Source: Micromonospora narathiwatensis
GTDB lineage: Bacteria; Actinomycetota; Actinomycetes; Mycobacteriales; Micromonosporaceae
Direction of reading: 5' to 3'
DNA: 64,000 nt
Assembly: GCF_900089605.1 (NCBI RefSeq)
Contig: NZ_LT594324.1
Location: 4,712,001 to 4,776,000 of the forward strand
The position numbers and the translations under genes are program-made. The notes under the pieces are model-generated. The model did no database searches. It saw only the letters and a list, made by a program, of their open reading frames with translations, and was not told where the DNA came from. Positions 48,351-56,075 of this stretch are shown here, piece by piece. Position 1 is the first letter of the stretch, and each line of letters starts with the position of its first letter.

Positions 48351-49237
48351 GCGTGAGCCACCTTTCCGGCCAGGCCCTGCGGACGCAGCAGCAGCACCAC
48401 GGCGAGCAGCCCGACCACGCAGAGGTCACCCAGCCCGGACGTGCCGTAGTAGTTGACGAACTGTTGCAGCAGCCCGACCGCGACCGCCGCGTACGCGGAC
48501 CCGACCACCGAACCCATCCCGCCGATCACCACCACGATGAACGCGAAGATCAGCAGCGAGCCGCCCTGCCCCGGCGAGACGGTGCCGAAGTAGACCCCGC
48601 CGAGCGCGCCGGCCAGCGCGGCGGCCGCCCCGCCGATCGCGAAGACCAGGGTGAACGCCTTGCGGACGTCGATGCCGAGCGCGGTCACCATCTCCCGGTT
48701 CTCCACCCCGGCCCGGATGATCAGGCCGTACCGGGTGAAGCGGAGGAAGGCGAGCAGCCCGCCGAGCACCAGCACCGCGGCGATGATCAGCAGCAGCCCG
48801 GCGTTCGGCACGTTCGCGCCGAGGACCGAGGTCACCTCGCGGGTCCACGCGGGACGCGGGAACGGCCGGGCGTCGGCGCCCCAGGTCGCCTGGAGCAACG
48901 CCACCCCGGCCAGCGAAAGACCGACGGTGACCAGCACCTGCTCGATGGTGCGGGAGTAGAGCGGCCGGATCAGCACCAGCTCGACCAGCACCGCCACCAC
49001 TGCCCCGGCTAGCACACCGAAGGCGACCGCCACCACGAACCCGAACCCGCTCGGGCCGGCCCCGGGCAGGTTGCCGGCCGCCCACCAGGTCGCGTACGCC
49101 CCGACGCCGAGGAACAGGCCGTGCGCGAAGTTGAGCACGTCGGCCAGGCCGAAGACCAGGGACAGGCCGGAGGCGACCAGGAAGTAGAGCGCCGCCAGGC
49201 CGAGCCCGGTCAGCGCCAGCAGGATCACCGTACTCAC
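48347..49237 (-). CDS. livH: Branched-chain amino acid-type ABC transporter, permease LivH
   Basis: This 296-aa permease has about 8 spans and the family motifs FGLADVLNFAHGLFLGVGAY, GVENREMVTALGIDVRKAF and FIVVVIGGMGSVVGSAY. GTG 49237 overlaps the livF stop (GTGA). It forms the membrane channel with LivM. Which substrate is imported cannot be read from sequence. Confidence 0.95.
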   Translation of the reverse strand: MSTVILLALTGLGLAALYFLVASGLSLVFGLADVLNFAHGLFLGVGAYATWWAAGNLPGAGPSGFGFVVAVAFGVLAGAVVAVLVELVLIRPLYSRTIEQVLVTVGLSLAGVALLQATWGADARPFPRPAWTREVTSVLGANVPNAGLLLIIAAVLVLGGLLAFLRFTRYGLIIRAGVENREMVTALGIDVRKAFTLVFAIGGAAAALAGALGGVYFGTVSPGQGGSLLIFAFIVVVIGGMGSVVGSAYAAVAVGLLQQFVNYYGTSGLGDLCVVGLLAVVLLLRPQGLAGKVAHA

Positions 49238-49959
49238 GCCTTCACCTCCGAGCCGACCCCGAGCAGCGACTTGGTCAGCGCGGTCTCCAGCAGCAGGTCC
49301 TGGGCGTTTCCGGTCCAGGCCACCCGGCCGGCGGAAAGCACCACCGCGTCGTGGGCCAGCCGCCGCACCACCGCCAGGTTCTGCTCGACCAGCAGCACCG
49401 GCACGGATTCCGCGACCCGTTCCAGCACCTCGGCCACCTCGGTCACCACCTTCGGCGCCAACCCCTTGGTCGGCTCGTCGACCAGCAGCAGCCGGTTGTC
49501 GTTGAGCAGCACCCGGCCGATCGCGAGCATCTGCTGCTGCCCGCCGGAGAGCGAGCCGGCCCGTTGCCGTCCGCGCCGGTCCAGCTCCGGAAAGAGCGCG
49601 AAGACCTTGTCGTACGCCGGGGCGGTGCCCCGCCGTTCGGCGAGGCGCAGGTTCTCCGCGACGGTGAGGCCGGCGAAGACGCAGCGGTCCTCCGGCACGT
49701 AGCCGAGGCCGTCGCGGACCAGCCGGTGGGTGGGGCGGGCGAGCAGGCTGCGCGCGCCCATCCGGACGGTGCCGCGCACCTCGCCGTTGCGTGGGGTGAG
49801 CCCGACGATCGCGCGCAGCGTGGTGGTCTTGCCGACGCCGTTGCGGCCGAGCAGCACGGTGACCCCGGCCGACGCGACCTCGAACGACACCCCCTGGAGG
49901 ATGTGCAGCCCGACGATCCGCACCGACAGGTTCTCCACGCTGAGGACAGGTTCGGTCAT
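49234..49959 (-). CDS. livF: Branched-chain amino acid-type ABC transporter, ATPase LivF
   Basis: This 241-aa ATPase has Walker A GRNGVGKTTTLRAIVGL, signature GSLSGGQQQMLAIGRVLL, Walker B RLLLVDEPTKGLAP and the switch His replaced in the LLVEQNLAVVRRLA region as usual for LivF. ATG 49959 has GGAAGG 7 bases upstream. A GTG at 50019 would add 20 residues and overlap livG, but is less like the family. Confidence 0.94.
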   Translation of the reverse strand: MTEPVLSVENLSVRIVGLHILQGVSFEVASAGVTVLLGRNGVGKTTTLRAIVGLTPRNGEVRGTVRMGARSLLARPTHRLVRDGLGYVPEDRCVFAGLTVAENLRLAERRGTAPAYDKVFALFPELDRRGRQRAGSLSGGQQQMLAIGRVLLNDNRLLLVDEPTKGLAPKVVTEVAEVLERVAESVPVLLVEQNLAVVRRLAHDAVVLSAGRVAWTGNAQDLLLETALTKSLLGVGSEVKA

Positions 49960-50015
49960 CGTGCTGCCTTCCGTTCGCGACTGCGGGGCTCGCGAACCCG
50001 GCTCACTCCTCGCGC

Positions 50016-50759
50016 TCACAGCGCCTCCCCCAGGTACGCCTCCTGCACGGTGGCGTTGGCCATCACCGTGTCCGGGGTGTCGCAGGCCAGCAGCGCGCCG
50101 TGGTGCATCACGGCGATCCGGTCGGCCAGCTCCAGGATCACGTCCATGTGGTGCTCCACCATGAGCACCGACCGCCCGCTGTCGCCGGTCAGCGACTTGA
50201 TGACGGCGACCAGCTCAGGCACGTCCTCGGCGCTCACCCCGGCCATCGGCTCGTCCAGCAGCATCACCCGGGGCTCCCCGGCAAGCAGCAGGGCGATCTC
50301 CAGCTTGCGCTTCTCGCCGTGGGCCAGGGTGCCGGCGAGCGCCGTACCCCGGTGGGCGAGGCCGACCCGGTCGAGCGCCGCGTCGGCGGCGGCGGCAACC
50401 TCCCGGTCGGCCGCCGCCCGCCGCCACAGCTTCATCGAGCCACCCCGGTGCGCCTGTACGGCGAGCCGGACGTTCTCCCGCACCGTCAGCGAGCCGAACA
50501 CCGAGGACGCCTGGAAGGTACGCCCCAGCCCGAGGCGGGCCCGCCGGTGCGGCGGGAGGGCGGTGACGTCCTCCCCGTCCAGCAGGACCCGCCCCTCGGT
50601 GGGTCGGCGCAGGCCGGTGATCAGGTTGAACAGGGAGGTCTTGCCGGCGCCGTTCGGCCCGATCACGCCCAGGAACTCGCCGGGCGCCAGGTCGAGGTAG
50701 ACGCTGTCGACGATGGCGACCTCACCGATCCGCCAGGTCAGACCGCGGGTGGCGAGCAC
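50016..50759 (-). CDS. livG: Branched-chain amino acid-type ABC transporter, ATPase LivG
   Basis: This 247-aa ATPase has Walker A GPNGAGKTSLFNLITGL, GRTFQASSVFGSLTVRENV (LivG-type insert), signature-like LAHGEKRKLEIALLLA (the usual LSYGxQR is altered to LAHGEKR), Walker B VMLLDEPMAGV and switch His in VEHHMDVILELAD. GTG 50759 starts 3 bases after the binding-protein stop, with AAGGG as ribosome site. Confidence 0.93.
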   Translation of the reverse strand: MLATRGLTWRIGEVAIVDSVYLDLAPGEFLGVIGPNGAGKTSLFNLITGLRRPTEGRVLLDGEDVTALPPHRRARLGLGRTFQASSVFGSLTVRENVRLAVQAHRGGSMKLWRRAAADREVAAAADAALDRVGLAHRGTALAGTLAHGEKRKLEIALLLAGEPRVMLLDEPMAGVSAEDVPELVAVIKSLTGDSGRSVLMVEHHMDVILELADRIAVMHHGALLACDTPDTVMANATVQEAYLGEAL

Positions 50760-50762
50760 AAT

Positions 50763-51959
50763 TCAGCCCTTCATCTGGGTGACCGGCGGCGCGGTCTCGT
50801 CACCGGTCAGGGTCTTCTGCGCGGTCGCCGTGTACTCGGTGCCGCTGCCGGACAGCTTGGCCTGGTACATCGGCTGGAGCAACGCGTGGTCCTCGGGCCG
50901 GATCGTCATCTGGCCCTTGACGCCGTCGAACTGCCAACCTTCGAGGGCCTTGATCATCTTTTCGACGTCGTCGCCGCCCTCCTGCACGGCGCGGACGACC
51001 ATCTGAGCGCCGGCGAAGCCGTCCGGGTGGAACAGGTCGATGGTGCCGACCTTGGCCTTCAGCGCCTTGGCCGCCTCGTTGTCGCTCGCCCCCTCGAAGT
51101 AGTGCGACAGGAAGGAGATCTTGCTGCCGGCCGCGCCGAAGGTGGGCCAGGAGGCGCGGAGGTCCAGGCCGGTGACGACCTGGGTGGAGGCGAGGACGCC
51201 CTGCTGGTCGAGGTTCTGCCACATCGTCGGGGCGGTGGTGCCAGCCCAGGCGACGAAGAGCAGGTCCGGCTTGGCGTTCTTGATCTGGCTGGCGAACGGG
51301 GTGAACTCGGTGGCGCTGGCCGGGGCCCGGACACTGCTCACGGTCGCGCCGGCGCCGCCGATCACGGCCTTGACCGCGGCCTCGTTGGCGTCGCCGAACG
51401 CACCTTCCTGGGCAAAGACGACGACCTTCTTGCCGGTGGCGTCGCCGATGAAGGACTTGGCGGTCACCACGTCCTGGTACGACTGCCGGCCGGAGCGGAA
51501 GGTGTACCTGTTGGCGCCGGTGATGGCGTCGGTGGCGGCCGCCCCGGAGATGTTCAGCACCTTGTTCTGGGCAGCGATCGGGGCGACCTGCAGGGCCACA
51601 CCGGAGGAACTCGACCCGCCGATGATCTTGTAGCCCTTGCCGATCAGGTCCTTGGCCGCGGAGACCGCCTTCGCCGGGTCCCCCGCGTCGTCGACCTCGG
51701 TGAGCTCGATCTTCCGGTCACCGACCTTGCCGGTGCCCTTGGTGGCATAGTCGAGGCCGGCCTTGAAGCCCTCGATGTACTGCTTGCCGTAGCTGGCCAG
51801 CGGCCCGGACTGGGAATACACCAGACCGACCTTGACCGGTGCGGCGTCGCCGCCGCCGGACGCGGTGTCCTGCGGGCTGCCACAGGCCGTGGCGGCCATC
51901 GCGGCCGCCATCATCGTGGCGGCGGAGAGGAACGCCCGTCGCGTGTGCCGGATCGTCAT
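50763..51959 (-). CDS. Branched-chain amino acid-type ABC transporter, substrate-binding lipoprotein
   Basis: This 398-aa protein has a signal peptide with Arg pair and lipobox (AAAMAATACGSPQ). The type I periplasmic-binding fold follows: PVKVGLVYSQSGPLASYGKQ, KIIGGSSSSGVALQVAP, NKVLNISGAAATDAITG and FAQEGAFGDANEAAV. It captures the ligand for the LivFGHM complex. Relatives bind branched-chain amino acids, amides or urea. It is the first gene of the operon, with GGAG upstream of ATG 51959. Confidence 0.94.
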   Translation of the reverse strand: MTIRHTRRAFLSAATMMAAAMAATACGSPQDTASGGGDAAPVKVGLVYSQSGPLASYGKQYIEGFKAGLDYATKGTGKVGDRKIELTEVDDAGDPAKAVSAAKDLIGKGYKIIGGSSSSGVALQVAPIAAQNKVLNISGAAATDAITGANRYTFRSGRQSYQDVVTAKSFIGDATGKKVVVFAQEGAFGDANEAAVKAVIGGAGATVSSVRAPASATEFTPFASQIKNAKPDLLFVAWAGTTAPTMWQNLDQQGVLASTQVVTGLDLRASWPTFGAAGSKISFLSHYFEGASDNEAAKALKAKVGTIDLFHPDGFAGAQMVVRAVQEGGDDVEKMIKALEGWQFDGVKGQMTIRPEDHALLQPMYQAKLSGSGTEYTATAQKTLTGDETAPPVTQMKG

Positions 51960-52335
51960 TGCGACTCCAGGTGAGGACAGGGGGAACTCAGTTGTCGGCT
52001 CACGCTAGAAGTGACATCACCCACGGGCTATGTGGCCCCAACACACAAGTGGTCGCATGGGGATGGCCTCTCGTAACAACCCCCGCCATCCGCGCGTAAC
52101 CCCGCCGACTCCGGATGGCCCCCGCCACCACCGACGACCCGGCCGGTGTGTCTCGCCCCGCCATCGCGGTGCCGCCCCGCCGAGGTGCCACTACCCGGAT
52201 GCTCCTGACCCGCACGCACCGTCATGGTCGGCCGACCTCGGGCAGCGCTCCGCTTTTCGACGTGTCGCAACTTATTGCAGTTACTTGTGCAGGTAGGGCA
52301 GGATCGGACTCGCCGAACCAATCGGAGTCCTCACC
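51960..52335. other. 376-base intergenic region between the ABC importer operon and GntR
   Basis: No gene is supported here. Visible elements are a small palindrome GTGACATCAC (52011-52020) about 50 bases upstream of the binding-protein start, and a weak promoter candidate for gntR (TTGCAG 52275-52280 and CAGGAT 52299-52304, spacing 18). The stretch 52262-52295 is unusually AT-rich. Confidence 0.4.
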
Positions 52336-52566
52336 ATGCCCACAGCCGAAGCGCCGTACCGCCAGATCGCCAACGAACTCGCCGCGAAGATCAGGAGCGG
52401 GGAGCTGAAACCCGGCGACAAGCTGCCCTCGACCCGTGAGCTGGCCGAGGCGTATGGCGTCCACATGAACACGGCCTACCGCGCAATGTCCCTGCTGCAC
52501 GATCGTGAACTGATCACTGGCCAACCGGGGCGCGGCACCTACGTCGCCGAACGCCCCGGACAGTAA
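52336..52566 (+). CDS. Short GntR-type winged-helix regulator
   Basis: This 76-aa protein is almost only the DNA-binding domain: YRQIANELAAKIRSGELKPG, DKLPSTRELAEAYGVHMNTA, YRAMSLLHDRELITGQPGRG and TYVAERPG. Such YtrA-like short forms lack an effector domain and often sit beside transporter genes. It is divergent from the ABC importer operon, which may be its target. ATG 52336 has a weak GGAG site. Confidence 0.9.
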   Translation: MPTAEAPYRQIANELAAKIRSGELKPGDKLPSTRELAEAYGVHMNTAYRAMSLLHDRELITGQPGRGTYVAERPGQ

Positions 52567-52637
52567 GTCCTCGCTCCCTGTGGAGCTGATGCCGTAAACG
52601 AATCACGCACGTCGGCGCTCCCGGCTGCGGAGATCGT

Positions 52638-52698
52638 GCTCGATCCTGGATGTAGTGGTCTCCGCTGGGACGGGATGCCACTGTTTCCAGGATCGAGC
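52638..52698. repeat. Long imperfect hairpin, MITE-like
   Basis: GCTCGATCCTGGA (52638-52650) and TCCAGGATCGAGC (52686-52698) are perfect 13-bp inverted arms. The 35-base interior pairs again (AGTGG 52654-52658 with CCACT 52678-52682) across a 3x3 internal loop. It lies between convergent gntR and the GDPD gene. It could be a terminator or a dispersed palindromic element. Confidence 0.65.
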
Positions 52699-52731
52699 GT
52701 GACCTTGTCAGGGGCCAGCCGCAAACGTCGG

Positions 52732-52765
52732 CGTGGGGTGCCCGGACAGCGCCGGACACCCCACG
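52732..52765 (-). terminator. Hairpin terminator downstream of the GDPD gene
   Basis: CGTGGGGTG (52732-52740) pairs with CACCCCACG (52757-52765). After one mismatch CCGG pairs with CCGG (52742-52745 and 52752-52755) around a 6-base loop. It lies 49 bases after the GDPD stop. Confidence 0.7.
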
Positions 52766-52813
52766 TCGTCGGAGCGTCACGCCGGGGTCCCGAGCGCCCC
52801 GGCGCGACGCCGA

Positions 52814-53929
52814 TCAGAGGCCCGCGCGGGCCGCCACGGCCGTGTCCGGCTGGTCGGCGAAGGCACCGTCCAGACCGAGGCCGAAGAAGAGCTCGTACTC
52901 GGCCGTGATGTCGCCACGGGCGTTCGGGTCGGTGCCGATGCGGTGGTCGACCGCGAGGAACTGGTTCTCGGCCCGGAACGTCCAGGCGTGCACCAGCAGC
53001 TTCACCTTGTGCGCGTCACGGATCACCGAGGTCGGCGGCAGCAGCTTGCCGGCCGCGTCCCGGGGGACGATCAGGTTCTTGTTCAGGCCGACGCCGTCGG
53101 CGTACTTGGCGACCCACGCGAGGCCGGAAGCCGCGGCCAGGTCGGCGTAGGTGCGCGGGTCGTTGGCGACGGTGAAGTCGTACGGGCGGCCGGCGGCGTC
53201 CATGAGCTGGATCAGCCGTACGTCGATCATGCGGTCGAGCTTGCGCAGGTTGGCCGTCTCGAAGCTCTGGATGAAGACCGGGTCGTTGCGGTGGGTCAGC
53301 TTGTTGGCCTTGAGCACCGCGACCAGCGGCTCCTCCAGCGACAGCCCGATCGAGGTGAAGTAGCTGGGGTGCTTGGTCTCCGGGTAGACGCCGATGGTGC
53401 GGCCCCGGGCCTTCGACTCGGTCCGGGCCAGGTCGATGACCTCCTGGAAGGTCGGCACCTCGAACTTGCCGTCGAACGCGGTGTTGGCCACCCGCACCTG
53501 CGGCAGCCGCTCCTTGGCCCGCAGCGTCTTCAGCTCGGCCAGCGTGAAGTCCTCGGTGAACCAGCCGGTGACGCCGACCCCGTCGATGACCTTGGTCGCC
53601 TTCCGGGCGGCGAACTCGGGGTGGGCGGCCACATCGGTCGTACCGGAGATCTCGTTCTCGTGCCGGGCGACCAGCACGCCGTCCTTCGTCGAGACCAGGT
53701 CCGGCTCGATGTAGTCGGCACCCAACCGGATGGCCAACCGGTACGCCTCCAGCGTGTGCTCCGGGCGGTAGCCGCTGGCGCCGCGGTGACCGATCACGAT
53801 CGGCTGCTGCTTCGCGCCGGACTGCTCGGCGCGGGGCTCCGAATCGGCCTGGGCGGCCACGGCCGGCACCACCACAGCCGCCGCGAGCAGCGCGCCGGCC
53901 ACGCCGAGGGCGGAAAGGGTACGTCGCAA
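52814..53929 (-). CDS. Secreted glycerophosphodiester phosphodiesterase
   Basis: This 371-aa protein has a signal peptide (LSALGVAGALLAAAVVVPAV, cleavage near AQA). The GDPD TIM-barrel shows the catalytic HRGASGYRPEHTLEAYRLA, YIEPDLVSTKDGVLVARHE and WFTEDFTLAELKTLRA. It hydrolyses glycerophosphodiesters to glycerol phosphate and an alcohol; secreted forms recycle phospholipid headgroups or wall teichoic-type polymers. TTG 53929 is chosen because AGGAGA lies 5 bases upstream. It is divergent from the potassium uptake genes. Confidence 0.94.
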   Translation of the reverse strand: MRRTLSALGVAGALLAAAVVVPAVAAQADSEPRAEQSGAKQQPIVIGHRGASGYRPEHTLEAYRLAIRLGADYIEPDLVSTKDGVLVARHENEISGTTDVAAHPEFAARKATKVIDGVGVTGWFTEDFTLAELKTLRAKERLPQVRVANTAFDGKFEVPTFQEVIDLARTESKARGRTIGVYPETKHPSYFTSIGLSLEEPLVAVLKANKLTHRNDPVFIQSFETANLRKLDRMIDVRLIQLMDAAGRPYDFTVANDPRTYADLAAASGLAWVAKYADGVGLNKNLIVPRDAAGKLLPPTSVIRDAHKVKLLVHAWTFRAENQFLAVDHRIGTDPNARGDITAEYELFFGLGLDGAFADQPDTAVAARAGL

Positions 53930-54032
53930 CGCCGTCTCCTGTCGTCGATGGGTACGCCCAGCAGACCGGTCGCGGTTGACCGCCAGTTGGTCGGTTCCTG
54001 TCCTACTGGTGAATCTCCGGGCGGAAAATGAC

Positions 54033-55370
54033 GTGGTGCGCCGTCTGCTCCGTCGTCCCGTACGGCTGGTGCCGTTCGGGTTCCTGGCGGCGATCCTGTT
54101 CGGCACCGGCCTGCTGATGCTGCCGTGGGCCACCAGCGAGCACCGGTACACCCCGTTCGTCACCGCGCTCTTCACCGCCACCTCGGCCGTCTCGGTCACC
54201 GGCCTGGCGGTCAACGACACCCCGCACTACTGGAACGACTTCGGGCTGGCGATGATCACCGTGCTCACCCAACTCGGCGGCCTCGGCATCCTGACCATCG
54301 CGGCGCTGGTGATCCTGGCGGTCTCCCGGCAGCTCGGCCTGCGCAACCGGCTGCTGGTGCAGGCCGAGACCATGGAGTTCGGCCCCGCCGACGTCCGCCG
54401 GTTGCTGACCCGGATCGCGGCGACCGTCTTCGTCGCCGAGGCGGTGATGACCGCCGTGGTCACCGCCCGGTACTGGCTGTCCTACGGCTATCCCCCGGGG
54501 CGGGCCCTGTGGTTCGCCTCGTTCCACTCGATCCAGGCATTCAACAACGGTGGGTTCACCCTCTATCCCGACGGGCTGGTCGCCTTCTCCCGCGACCCGT
54601 GGCTGATGCTGCCGCTGAGCCTGGGCGCGATCATCGGCGGGTTGGGCTTCCCGGCGCTCTTCGAGGCGGTACGGGAGTGGCGGCGACCGCACCGGTGGGC
54701 GATCGCCACCAAGCTGACCGTCTGGGGGTCCGTCACACTGCTCGTACTCGGCTTCGGCGCCCTGCTGTTCGTCGAGTGGAACAATCCCCGCACCATCGGC
54801 GGCTTCGACCCGGCGGGGAAGGTGCTGGCCTCGTTCAGCCAGATCGCGCTGACCCGCACCGGCGGCTTCGACATCATCCACGTCGACCGGCTCGCCGAGG
54901 AGAGCTACCCGCTGCTGATCGTCCTGATGTTCATCGGTGGCGGCAGCGCCAGCACCGCCGGCGGGATCAAGGTCTCCACCTTCTTCCTGCTCGCCTTCGT
55001 CATCTGGGCCGAGCTGCGCGGCGAGCCGGACGTGACGGTGGGCGGCCGGCGGGTCGCCAACGCCAGCCAGCGGCAGGCGTTGACCGTGGCGTTGCTCAGC
55101 GTCGCGCTGGTCGTCGCCGGTACGGTCGTGGTGATCGTGCTGACCGAGCACGTCCGCTACTACGCCGCGCTCTTCGAGGTCACGTCCGCGTTCAGCACCA
55201 CCGGCCTGACCACCGGGCTCACCGCGGAGCTGAAGGCACCCGGCCACTACCTGTTGATCGGGCTCATGTACATCGGCCGGATCGGCCCGCTCACCCTCGG
55301 GTCCGCGATCGCGTTGAACACCCGACGACGGCTGTACCGCTATCCGGAGGAGCAACCCATTGTCGGCTAG
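54033..55370 (+). CDS. ktrB: TrkH/KtrB-type potassium uptake membrane subunit
   Basis: This 445-aa membrane protein has four M1-P-M2 repeats. Selectivity-filter-like loops are SAVSVTGLAV, IQAFNNGGFTL, LTRTGGFDIIHV and FSTTGLTTGL. The ALTRTGGF and GGGSASTAGGIKVST motifs are typical of KtrB. The start is uncertain: GTG 54033 has GGCGGAA 6 bases upstream; GTG 54009 and 54036 are alternatives. The stop overlaps the gene for the regulatory subunit by 11 bases. Confidence 0.93.
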   Translation: MVRRLLRRPVRLVPFGFLAAILFGTGLLMLPWATSEHRYTPFVTALFTATSAVSVTGLAVNDTPHYWNDFGLAMITVLTQLGGLGILTIAALVILAVSRQLGLRNRLLVQAETMEFGPADVRRLLTRIAATVFVAEAVMTAVVTARYWLSYGYPPGRALWFASFHSIQAFNNGGFTLYPDGLVAFSRDPWLMLPLSLGAIIGGLGFPALFEAVREWRRPHRWAIATKLTVWGSVTLLVLGFGALLFVEWNNPRTIGGFDPAGKVLASFSQIALTRTGGFDIIHVDRLAEESYPLLIVLMFIGGGSASTAGGIKVSTFFLLAFVIWAELRGEPDVTVGGRRVANASQRQALTVALLSVALVVAGTVVVIVLTEHVRYYAALFEVTSAFSTTGLTTGLTAELKAPGHYLLIGLMYIGRIGPLTLGSAIALNTRRRLYRYPEEQPIVG

Positions 55371-56028
55371 GAGGACGGACGACAGCGGCATCGTGGTGAT
55401 CGGTCTCGGCCGGTTCGGCTCGCGGCTGGCCGGCTCGCTGACCCACCTCGACCACGACGTACTGGCCGTCGACCGTGATCCGGGTCGGGTCCAGCACTGG
55501 TCGGCGCGGTTGGACCGGGTGGTGCAGGCGGATTCCACCGAGGACGCCGCGCTGCGCCAGCTCGGTGTGGCGGACTTCCGGCGGGTGGTGGTCGCCATCG
55601 GCGCCTCGGTCGAGGCGAGTGTGCTGACCGTGCTGGCCCTCACCGAGCTGGGCATCCCGCAGATCTGGGCCCGGGCCACCTCGGAGAAACACGCGAAGAT
55701 CCTCGACTCGGTGGGCGCGCACCACGTGATCTTCCCGGAGGCGGAGACCGGCGAGCGGGTCGCGCACCTGATCGTCAGCCGGATGCTGGACTTCATCGAG
55801 TTCGGCGACGACTTCGCGATCGCCAAGGTGCGCGTACCGGAGGCGATGGTGGGGCGGCGGCTGCGCGACATGAGCCCGGTGGACCGGTACGGCGTGATGG
55901 TGGTCGGCGCGAAGCTCCCCGGCGAGCGGTTCTGCTACGCCGGCCCGGACACGGTGCTGCGACGCGACAGCGTGCTCGTCGTGGAGGGCAGCATCACCCA
56001 GGTGCAGCGGTTCGCCGCGCTGGAGTGA
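55360..56028 (+). CDS. ktrA: TrkA/KtrA-type potassium uptake regulatory subunit
   Basis: This 222-aa cytosolic protein has an N-terminal RCK/TrkA_N domain (IVVIGLGRFGSRLAGSLTHL, DADSTEDAALRQLG-like region) and a C-terminal RCK_C domain (ARVPEAMVGRRLRDMSPVDR-like). It binds nucleotide (NAD/ATP) and gates the KtrB channel. TTG 55360 has GGAGGAG 7 bases upstream, inside ktrB, which supports coupling. It converges on the kinase gene, whose C-terminal codons end about 48 bases beyond its stop. Confidence 0.93.
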   Translation: MSARRTDDSGIVVIGLGRFGSRLAGSLTHLDHDVLAVDRDPGRVQHWSARLDRVVQADSTEDAALRQLGVADFRRVVVAIGASVEASVLTVLALTELGIPQIWARATSEKHAKILDSVGAHHVIFPEAETGERVAHLIVSRMLDFIEFGDDFAIAKVRVPEAMVGRRLRDMSPVDRYGVMVVGAKLPGERFCYAGPDTVLRRDSVLVVEGSITQVQRFAALE

Positions 56029-56075
56029 GCATCACTTGCCCTTGCCCTTGCCGTGACCACCGCCCTTCGGTTGCC

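Noticed and set aside
49960..50019. Longer livF start at GTG 50019
   Set aside because: It would overlap livG in GTGA like other junctions, but adds 20 atypical residues, and ATG 49959 has its own GGAAGG site.
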